From: Parabacteroides sp.
GTDB taxonomy: Bacteria; Bacteroidota; Bacteroidia; Bacteroidales; Tannerellaceae
Assembly: GCA_019417325.1 (NCBI GenBank)
Contig: DXVO01000023.1
Span: 434,001 to 498,000 of the forward strand
Reading direction: 5' to 3'
Length of the DNA stretch: 64,000 nucleotides
Position numbers and translations under genes: made by a program. The notes under the pieces were generated by a model. That model was given only the letters and a program-made list of their open reading frames with translations. It had not been told where the DNA came from and did no database searches. Shown here one piece after another: positions 53,072-59,892 of the stretch (position 1 is the first letter of the stretch; the number at the start of each line of letters is the position of its first letter).

Positions 53072-53102
53072 TTTGTTTGTGTAAAATTTTAGCTTACCTT
53101 TG
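53072..53102 (+). promoter_or_regulatory. gdhA: Promoter of the first glutamate dehydrogenase gene
   Basis: TTTG (53072-53075), 19 bp, then TACCTTTG (53095-53102): a complete consensus, suggesting strong constitutive transcription. The leader is about 55 bases. Confidence 0.8.
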
Positions 53103-53164
53103 CACAGTCGTTTAGGAGACGGCGCTACAATAGCAAAATGGTATAATAAAATCAATTCAGTCTT

Positions 53165-54499
53165 ATGAAGGCAAGTGAAGTTTTAGACAACTTAAAGAGA
53201 AGATTCCCGAATGAACCTGAGTATCATCAGGCAGTATCAGAAGTTTTAGGTACAATTGAAGAAGCGTACAATGAGCACCCTGAATTTGAAAAGAGCAATT
53301 TAATCGAGCGTCTTTGTATACCCGACCGCATATTCTCATTCCGCGTGACTTGGATGGACGATAAAGGCCAAATTCAGACCAATATGGGATACCGTATCCA
53401 GCACAACAATGCAATCGGCCCGTACAAAGGTGGTATCCGCTTCCATGCTTCTGTAAACCAATCTATCCTTAAGTTCTTAGCTTTCGAACAGACTTTCAAA
53501 AACTCACTGACAACACTGCCGATGGGTGGTGGTAAAGGTGGTTCAGACTTCAGCCCGCGTGGTAAATCAAACGCTGAAATCATGCGTTTCTGCCAGGCTT
53601 TCGTACTGGAATTATGGCGCCACATCGGTCCGGATACAGACGTTCCTGCAGGTGACATAGGTGTAGGCGGACGCGAAGTTGCTTACATGTACGGTATGTA
53701 CAAAAAACTGGCACACGAAAATACAGGTACATTCACAGGTAAAGGACGTGAATTCGGTGGTTCGCTGATTCGTCCGGAAGCTACAGGTTACGGTAACGTA
53801 TACTTCCTGTTGGAAATGCTGAAAACACGCAATATCGATATTAAAGGTAAAGTCGTTACAGTTTCCGGTTCCGGTAACGTAGCACAATATACAGTTGAAA
53901 AACTGATTGAATTGGGAGCTAAGCCGGTTACTATGTCCGACTCTGACGGTTACATTTATGATCCGGACGGTATCGACCGCGAAAAGCTGGACTTCATCAT
54001 GGAATTGAAAAACATGTACCGCGGACGTATCCGCGAATATGCAGAAAAATACGGATGCAAATATGTAGCAGGTGCACGCCCATGGGGTGAAAAATGTGAT
54101 ATTGCTATGCCGAGTGCAACTCAAAACGAGTTGAATGGCGATGATGCAAAGACACTTCTAGCAAACGGTTGTTTCGCTGTATCGGAAGGTGCAAACATGC
54201 CATCTACTCCGGAAGCTATCGATACATTCCTTGAAGCAAAAATCCTTTATGCTCCGGGTAAAGCAGCCAACGCCGGCGGTGTATCTGTTTCCGGTCTGGA
54301 AATGACACAAAACGCCATGAAGTTAAGCTGGAGCAGCGAAGAAGTAGATGAAAAGCTGAAAAGCATCATGAAAGACATCCACGAACAGTGCCTGAAATAT
54401 GGTAAAAACGCAGATGGTACAGTAAATTATGTAAAAGGCGCTAACGTTGCTGGCTTTATGAAAGTAGCCAAAGCAATGATGGCACAAGGCATTCTATAA
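53165..54499 (+). CDS. gdhA: Glutamate dehydrogenase (hexameric, NADP-type family)
   Basis: A 444-residue enzyme making glutamate from 2-oxoglutarate and ammonia. Substrate-binding Lys residues are in GPYKGGIRF and PMGGGKGGSDF, the catalytic Asp in DVPAGDIGVGGRE, and the nucleotide fold has VSGSGNVAQYTVEKL ending in TMSDSDGY. Length and motifs match the bacterial/fungal 450-residue family. The Ser-Asp after the second strand differs from the downstream paralogue (ISGPDGY), so the coenzyme preference may differ. It has a strong promoter and terminator of its own. Confidence 0.95.
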   Translation: MKASEVLDNLKRRFPNEPEYHQAVSEVLGTIEEAYNEHPEFEKSNLIERLCIPDRIFSFRVTWMDDKGQIQTNMGYRIQHNNAIGPYKGGIRFHASVNQSILKFLAFEQTFKNSLTTLPMGGGKGGSDFSPRGKSNAEIMRFCQAFVLELWRHIGPDTDVPAGDIGVGGREVAYMYGMYKKLAHENTGTFTGKGREFGGSLIRPEATGYGNVYFLLEMLKTRNIDIKGKVVTVSGSGNVAQYTVEKLIELGAKPVTMSDSDGYIYDPDGIDREKLDFIMELKNMYRGRIREYAEKYGCKYVAGARPWGEKCDIAMPSATQNELNGDDAKTLLANGCFAVSEGANMPSTPEAIDTFLEAKILYAPGKAANAGGVSVSGLEMTQNAMKLSWSSEEVDEKLKSIMKDIHEQCLKYGKNADGTVNYVKGANVAGFMKVAKAMMAQGIL

Positions 54500-54524
54500 T
54501 AAGTTGGCTGTCGACAAAAAAACG

Positions 54525-54662
54525 GTTGACAGTTAACTGAAGAATAAATAGGGATTAATGATTATAGAAGGATGATGCATCCGCCTTTGGATACATCATC
54601 CTTTTTTGCCTTTATTTATTAGAGTGAATTTAACTATCTACTCTCACTTGTCAACTGTCAAC
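54525..54662. repeat. Nested inverted repeat around the gdhA terminator
   Basis: Outer arms GTTGACAGTTAAC (54525-54537) and GTCAACTGTCAAC (54650-54662), one mismatch, enclose the terminator hairpin. The right arm sequence CACTTGTCAACTGT is shared with the element between argC and argD (17493-17506). Confidence 0.6.
54568..54607 (+). terminator. Terminator of gdhA
   Basis: AAGGATGATG/CATCATCCTT stem with a 16-base loop and T6, about 70 bp after the stop codon. Confidence 0.85.
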
Positions 54663-54677
54663 TATTTCTTACCTTAG
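54648..54677 (+). promoter_or_regulatory. Promoter of the AmgK-RapZ/MurU operon
   Basis: TTG (54648-54650), 19 bp, then TACCTTAG (54670-54677), seven of eight consensus positions. The -33 lies within the repeated CACTTGTCAACTGT word. The start would be about 12 bases before the ATG. Confidence 0.55.
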
Positions 54678-54695
54678 TACCGAAATTAGAAAACT

Positions 54696-56126
54696 ATGGT
54701 AACGACTGAATTAAGTAAACTCTATCATGAATACACTGGTTCCCCGGCAGAAGATATAACCGAGCTACCTTCATCCGGCTCCAACCGACGCTATTTCAGG
54801 CTATCCGGACTACAAACCTTAATCGGCGTAAGTGGAACATCTCTCGAAGAGAACAGAGCATTCATTTATATGGCACAACATTTCCGGGAAAAGGGATTGC
54901 CTGTACCTAACGTATTCTGTTATTCGGAAGATAAATCTTATTATCTGCAAGAAGATTTGGGAGATACCCTTTTATTTAACGCAATTGAAAAAGGAAGAAA
55001 AAGTTGTGTATTCGATGAATGCGAACGGACCTTATTACATAAGACAATTGCCCTACTGCCTGCTATCCAGTTTGCAGGAGCTGAAGGAATGGACTTTTCA
55101 AATTGCTATCCGCAACCGGAATTCAATAAACGTTCCATTCTATGGGATTTAAATTACTTCAAATATTGCTTCCTGAAAGCAACAGGAATGGAATTCCAGG
55201 AAAATCTACTGGAAGATGATTTTCTGAAAATGAGTGAAGTGTTACTAAAAGACACCTCCCCTACATTTATGTATCGTGATTTCCAGTCCCGCAATGTTAT
55301 GATAAAAGAGGGAGAACCTTGGTTTATCGATTTTCAGGGAGGACGCAAAGGCCCGGTATATTATGATGTAGCCTCTTTCCTTTGGCAAGCCAAAGCAAAA
55401 TATCCGGAGAATTTACGCAAGGAACTGATACTGACTTATTTGGAATCTGCCCGTAAATATACAAAAATAGACGAACAGGAATTTTGTAAGCAGTTACGCC
55501 ATTTCGTTCTTTTCAGGACATTGCAAGTATTAGGTGCATATGGTTTCCGAGGATATTTTGAAAAGAAACCCCATTTCATTCAAAGTGTTCCTTTTGCCAT
55601 TGAAAACTTGCGCCAGTTATTGAAAGATGAATACTCCGAATATCCCTATTTGTGTTCCGTTCTGAAAGAACTTACTAACCTTTCACAGTTCCGGGACGAT
55701 TTACAAAAGCGTACTCTCGTAGTGAAAATTGTAAGTTTCGCTTATAAGAAAGGCATACCGAATGACCCGAGCGGAAACGGAGGCGGATTTGTTTTCGATT
55801 GCCGTGCAGTCAATAATCCGGGGAAATATGAACGGTATAACCATTTTACCGGATTGGATGAACCGGTGATCCGTTTCCTCGAAGAAGACGGAGAAATCAC
55901 CCAGTTCCTAAATCATGCATATGAAATTGCAGACGCATCCGTAAAACGTTATCTGGACCGGGGGTTCAGCAACCTGATGATCTGTTTCGGTTGTACCGGC
56001 GGACAACACCGTTCCGTTTATTCAGCCCAGCATATGGCAGAACATCTGCATAACAAATTCGGTGTAAAAGTAGAACTGGTTCATCGCGAACAAAACATAG
56101 AACAACTTTTTAACGCAACATTATGA
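54696..56126 (+). CDS. AmgK-like sugar kinase fused to a RapZ C-terminal domain
   Basis: A 476-residue fusion. Residues about 20-330 form an aminoglycoside-phosphotransferase-type kinase: the catalytic loop is YRDFQSRNVM (D195, N200) and the metal-binding Asp is D212 in WFIDFQGG. Residues 345-476 match the RapZ C-terminal domain: VSFAYKKGIPND, VFDCRAVNNP, TGLDEPVIRFLE and FGCTGGQHRSV (432-441). In E. coli RapZ that domain binds glucosamine-6-phosphate and the small RNA GlmZ, but its N-terminal half is a different P-loop domain. The next gene overlaps by four bases and encodes a MurU-like nucleotidyltransferase; AmgK-MurU recycles MurNAc to UDP-MurNAc in Pseudomonas and Tannerella. Feedback on the kinase by a sugar phosphate is a reasonable inference. 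Confidence 0.85.
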   Translation: MVTTELSKLYHEYTGSPAEDITELPSSGSNRRYFRLSGLQTLIGVSGTSLEENRAFIYMAQHFREKGLPVPNVFCYSEDKSYYLQEDLGDTLLFNAIEKGRKSCVFDECERTLLHKTIALLPAIQFAGAEGMDFSNCYPQPEFNKRSILWDLNYFKYCFLKATGMEFQENLLEDDFLKMSEVLLKDTSPTFMYRDFQSRNVMIKEGEPWFIDFQGGRKGPVYYDVASFLWQAKAKYPENLRKELILTYLESARKYTKIDEQEFCKQLRHFVLFRTLQVLGAYGFRGYFEKKPHFIQSVPFAIENLRQLLKDEYSEYPYLCSVLKELTNLSQFRDDLQKRTLVVKIVSFAYKKGIPNDPSGNGGGFVFDCRAVNNPGKYERYNHFTGLDEPVIRFLEEDGEITQFLNHAYEIADASVKRYLDRGFSNLMICFGCTGGQHRSVYSAQHMAEHLHNKFGVKVELVHREQNIEQLFNATL

Positions 56127-56866
56127 AAGCTATGATTTTTGCAGCTGGTATGGGGACCCGCCTCAAACCGCTGACCGATACTATGCCCAAAGCCTTGGTC
56201 CCCATAAACGGGAAACCAATGCTGGAACATATTATTTTAAAACTCAAAGATTCCGGATTTAATCAAATCGTCATAAACGTTCATCACCTCGGACAGCAAA
56301 TTATTGATTTCCTTGCGGAAAATAATAACTTCGGGATAGAAATCATTATTTCTGACGAGCGTGACTACCTGATGGATACGGGAGGCGGCATAAAGAAAGC
56401 TAAAAAGTTCTTTGCAGGTAAAGAGCCTTTTCTGATTCACAATGTGGACATTATATCGGATGTGGATTTGAAAAAACTATATGATAAGCATCTGGAAACA
56501 AATCCGCTTGCTACATTATTAGTTAGTAAACGTGAGACTTCCCGCTATCTACTTTTTAATAAAGAAAATAAATTGTGTGGCTGGAGAAACCTGGAGACCG
56601 GAGAAGTAAAATCATTTTATCCGTATTTCGACCCTGCCCAGTACAATGAATATGCATTTAGCGGCATTCATGTACTTTCTCCTGAAATATTCGACTGGAT
56701 GGAAGAATGGACAGGCAAATTCTCCATTATTAATTTTTATCTGTCAATATGTGCCAAAACGGATATTCATGCTTATCCGGCTGAAAATCTGCACCTGATG
56801 GATATCGGAAAAATTGAAACGTTAACAAAGGCTGAAGAATGGATTAAATCGAGAGCCAGCCTGTAA
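56123..56866 (+). CDS. MurU-like sugar-1-phosphate nucleotidyltransferase
   Basis: A 247-residue enzyme of the NTP-transferase family. The signature FAAGMGTRLKPLTDTMPKAL is at residues 5-24; NVDIISDVD holds the metal-binding Asp, and YLMDTGGGIKKA the sugar-phosphate loop. MurU, which makes UDP-MurNAc from MurNAc-1-phosphate, has this length and lacks the C-terminal left-handed helix found in GlmU; this protein lacks it too. Paired by overlap with the kinase, it is most likely MurU, though other sugar-1-phosphates (GlcNAc, mannose) cannot be excluded. The pathway bypasses the fosfomycin-sensitive MurA step. Confidence 0.8.
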   Translation: MKAMIFAAGMGTRLKPLTDTMPKALVPINGKPMLEHIILKLKDSGFNQIVINVHHLGQQIIDFLAENNNFGIEIIISDERDYLMDTGGGIKKAKKFFAGKEPFLIHNVDIISDVDLKKLYDKHLETNPLATLLVSKRETSRYLLFNKENKLCGWRNLETGEVKSFYPYFDPAQYNEYAFSGIHVLSPEIFDWMEEWTGKFSIINFYLSICAKTDIHAYPAENLHLMDIGKIETLTKAEEWIKSRASL

Positions 56867-56943
56867 AAGCTATAACCAAACAATAACAAAATGCTAAGGT
56901 TTGTAACTATCCTATTGCATTAAAACAGTTTACTACAAAAAAA

Positions 56944-56996
56944 ATAACTATGGTTTTTCCTAATCAGAAGTATGAATCAGGAAAAACCATAGTTAT
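56944..56996. terminator. Bidirectional hairpin between convergent genes
   Basis: ATAACTATGGTTTTTCCT with its perfect 18-bp complement and a loop of about 17 bases, partly pairing further. It lies between the ends of the MurU gene and the phosphoesterase gene. The word ACCATAGTTAT is the same as in the repeat array at 26601. Confidence 0.65.
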
Positions 56997-57026
56997 CTCT
57001 AAAGAAATCCTCCCTAAAGTTATTCT

Positions 57027-57917
57027 TTACGGCACATATACCAATTCATATTGGATATCTCCATTTGCTTTACAGGTTATTTTTGCGATTTCTCCTCTTA
57101 TCGGATTATTCCGTTCACTGAATGCATCTAAAGTAATATATTGCACTCCACGGAATGTATTTTCCCCATGAGCATGGATATGTCCGCTGAATACATAATC
57201 GATCTTATTCTCAGCAAAGAAATCAAACAAGTAATACAATTCCTCGCGAGGGAAATTGGAAGAGTAAGCATTCGAACGGGGACGGAAAAACGGATTATGC
57301 GTAAAAACAAAACAATGACGGTATTCCTGTCTTATCTCCTCAACGATAGGAAGAATGTCCTGCATTTGCCGTTTACCTAACGTACCGTTCGCAGTATCCA
57401 AAAAAACAAAAAGATCCGCAAGGTCTTCGCGTCCTTCAACATAAACCTCCACAAAATAAGTTGAAGTTCCGAATATATCATTAAATAACGCCCAACCATT
57501 ACGGGTTATATCGTGATTTCCCACTACCGGATAGAAAATCAAACCTTTCTCCTTATACTCTGTTACCAGATCCTCAACATCTGCATAATACTCAGGTTGT
57601 GTTTCAGCCAAATCGCCCAAATGAGCACAAAACAGATGTCCTCCTTTCAAGGTTTCATCAAAAGCCTCGGTTAAACGTTTCATATCAGTCGTTGTATGAC
57701 TATCGGCTATGACCAGAAATGAGTACTCTTTTCCACTTGTATCAATCTCGAAAGTTGATTTTTTATTTTCTTCCTGCGAATAAAAATAATAAGATTGCTT
57801 TACGCGGTCGTCAACATTTGTGTTACCTACCAAAATACCTGTAGGTTCAATTTTACTGCAACCGGATAAAAAACACAGGACACAGCATATCGATATTATA
57901 TATTTCTTCGTTACCAT
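57027..57917 (-). CDS. Metallophosphoesterase lipoprotein
   Basis: A 296-residue lipoprotein (lipobox FLSGC, Cys20) with a calcineurin-like fold: FLVIADSHTT (Asp, His), AHLGDLAETQ (Asp), PVVGNHDITRN, FVFTHNPFF and VFSGHIHAHG, all five metal motifs in order. DSH replaces the more usual DxH variant only in the middle residue. It would hydrolyse a phosphate ester in the periplasm or at the surface; the substrate is unknown. It overlaps the barrel gene upstream by seven bases. Confidence 0.85.
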   Translation of the reverse strand: MVTKKYIISICCVLCFLSGCSKIEPTGILVGNTNVDDRVKQSYYFYSQEENKKSTFEIDTSGKEYSFLVIADSHTTTDMKRLTEAFDETLKGGHLFCAHLGDLAETQPEYYADVEDLVTEYKEKGLIFYPVVGNHDITRNGWALFNDIFGTSTYFVEVYVEGREDLADLFVFLDTANGTLGKRQMQDILPIVEEIRQEYRHCFVFTHNPFFRPRSNAYSSNFPREELYYLFDFFAENKIDYVFSGHIHAHGENTFRGVQYITLDAFSERNNPIRGEIAKITCKANGDIQYELVYVP

Positions 57918-58591
57918 TTGTATCTCGCTCCTAATTTAAAAAAGGTTTCATACTTCATAGCTAATTGATTCATACTACCTGCCGGGCGTGCTGTAAACTC
58001 AGCCAATATCCGCCAGTGCTTCGCCACATCGATTCTTCCGTCCACCCCATACATAATGTTATAATTCTCATAGATGAAATCATCGAAGTTACGAATAAAA
58101 AGTCCGACATTCCACCAGTTCTCACGAGGTCTAAGATGTAGTCCCATAGCAACAGAAAGAGTGACAGGTTCAAAATTCCCGCTTCCTTTGGAAAAGTATC
58201 CAAGAAAACTATTACCCAGGGTTAGATTAAAATAACGGCTCTCCCATGTTCCAGCAATACGGTAAAGTAGTTCATTCATTTTCGACAAACCGTAATAATT
58301 ATATACAAGCCTGTTCGAAATATACACATTAAACTTATAAACAGAAAAACGGTAAGTTCCATCTGCATAAAGTCCACCAAAAGCCTGAGGATTCTTTGTC
58401 GATAAATTAAGGCCCCCTGTCAGGCTCAACCGATCTGAAAAGTTCCGGGTATAAAATCCCGAAAATCCCCCATAAATACCATGAAGAGCATTATCTCCCA
58501 CTTGAAAATAAGCCTTTACTTCATTTGTTTGTCCCCATACTGTAGAGTTTAAGGATAATAATAGCATTAACAATAATAAAACTTTTTTCAT
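57911..58591 (-). CDS. Small outer-membrane beta-barrel protein, unknown function
   Basis: A 226-residue protein with a signal peptide (MKKVLLLLMLLLSLNSTVWG). The mature part alternates aromatic and small residues (ALHGIYGGFSGFYTRNF, GGLYADGTYRFSVYKF, FNLTLGNSFLGYF), indicating about 8-10 strands, ending FFKLGARYKW. I do not recognise a named family. The coding overlap with the phosphoesterase gene implies coupled expression. A CAAATCTA on the plus strand (58614-58621) reads as a TAGATTTG -7 box for this pair. Confidence 0.7.
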   Translation of the reverse strand: MKKVLLLLMLLLSLNSTVWGQTNEVKAYFQVGDNALHGIYGGFSGFYTRNFSDRLSLTGGLNLSTKNPQAFGGLYADGTYRFSVYKFNVYISNRLVYNYYGLSKMNELLYRIAGTWESRYFNLTLGNSFLGYFSKGSGNFEPVTLSVAMGLHLRPRENWWNVGLFIRNFDDFIYENYNIMYGVDGRIDVAKHWRILAEFTARPAGSMNQLAMKYETFFKLGARYKW

Positions 58592-58762
58592 TGATTGACG
58601 ATTAAATAATGGACAAATCTACTATAATATTCGAATCAAAATAATCTTCAGCTTGTAATAATTATTTAAAAATCACAAAATGCGCATTTTACTACAGATA
58701 TATTAACAGTACCCCCCGTAGACTTGTTTGGCATGTAAACGGTATTCATAACAGGTTATTCG

Positions 58763-58770
58763 TATATTTG
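58763..58770 (+). promoter_or_regulatory. Probable promoter of the secreted phosphoesterase (-7 box)
   Basis: TATATTTG, a consensus -7 element 38 bp before the ATG at 58809. No TTG lies at the usual distance upstream. Confidence 0.5.
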
Positions 58771-58808
58771 CCAATAAATCTTTTACTCTAATAAAATAAA
58801 CAGTTCAT

Positions 58809-59798
58809 ATGAAACATTTAATTCTCACCCTTTCTTTCATCCTGGGGAGCCTACTGACTAGTTATGCACAACAACCCACTCTGAAGTTTAACAAAAACGG
58901 TAAGTTTAAAATCGTACAGTTTACAGACGTTCATTATATTTATGGAAATCCGAAATCCGATATAGCTGTTGAACGGATTAATGAAGTCTTGGATGCAGAA
59001 AAGCCTGATTTGGTTATTTTTACCGGGGATGTCATTTTCGGTGCTCCTGCCGAAGAAGGTATGCGTACAATATTAAACCTTACTTCCAGCCGAAAAATTC
59101 CTTTTGCCGTAACATTCGGAAACCATGATGATGAACAGGGATTAACCCGTTCACAGTTATTCGATATTATGAAATCAATCCCCTATAATCTGACGGATTC
59201 TGTACCGGGTGTTTCCGGTGGTTCTAATTTCATTCTACCTCTGAAATCATCTGATGGCAAGAAGGATGCGGTTATTCTTTACTGCCTTGACTCACATTCT
59301 TATTCCAAAATTAATGGTGTAAAAGGATATGATTATATTAAATTTGACCAGGTACAATGGTACCGTGAGAATAGTGCTCGTTTCACCAAACAAAACGGAG
59401 GAACTCCGATTCCTTCCTTAGCATTCTTCCACATAGCACTACCCGAATATGCAGAAGCTTCTACTGACGAAAGAGCAATGTTGGTCGGAACGCGCAAAGA
59501 AAAAAGCTGTCCTCCCGAACTTAACTCCGGATTATTTACAGCAATGAAAGAGATGGGCGATGTTTCGGCTGTTTTTGTCGGACACGACCATGATAATGAT
59601 TATGCAGTTTACTGGAAAGGCATCTTATTGGCATTCGGTCGTTATACCGGAGGGGATACGGTTTACAACAACCTGCCTAACGGAGCGCGTATAATCGAAA
59701 TGACAGAAGGTAAAGAGGGATTCGATACATGGATTCGTCTAAAGGATAATAAAATTATCGATAAGATAAACTTCCCTACTTATTTTGAAAAGAAATAA
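58809..59798 (+). CDS. Secreted calcineurin-like phosphoesterase
   Basis: A 329-residue protein with a signal peptide (MKHLILTLSFILGSLLTSYAQ). Metal motifs: VQFTDVHYIYG, IFTGDVIFG, VTFGNHDDEQG, AFFHIALPE and VFVGHDHDND. The pattern is that of the purple-acid-phosphatase-like group of Bacteroidetes (Dcr2-like) rather than of LpxH. It is likely periplasmic. It is divergent from the barrel/phosphoesterase pair and shares with it only the general fold, so the two enzymes are not close paralogues. Confidence 0.87.
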   Translation: MKHLILTLSFILGSLLTSYAQQPTLKFNKNGKFKIVQFTDVHYIYGNPKSDIAVERINEVLDAEKPDLVIFTGDVIFGAPAEEGMRTILNLTSSRKIPFAVTFGNHDDEQGLTRSQLFDIMKSIPYNLTDSVPGVSGGSNFILPLKSSDGKKDAVILYCLDSHSYSKINGVKGYDYIKFDQVQWYRENSARFTKQNGGTPIPSLAFFHIALPEYAEASTDERAMLVGTRKEKSCPPELNSGLFTAMKEMGDVSAVFVGHDHDNDYAVYWKGILLAFGRYTGGDTVYNNLPNGARIIEMTEGKEGFDTWIRLKDNKIIDKINFPTYFEKK

Positions 59799-59826
59799 AT
59801 CTAATATTTATCTATCGATATATAAC

Positions 59827-59870
59827 AAAAAATAGAGATTGGATACAATGTAATCCAATCTCTATTTTTT
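59827..59870. terminator. Bidirectional terminator
   Basis: AAAAATAGAGATTGGAT with its perfect complement, an 8-base loop and A/T runs on both sides, between two convergent genes (28 bp and 23 bp from their stops). Confidence 0.85.
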
Positions 59871-59892
59871 ATGTATGCAAAGGAATGTTTAT

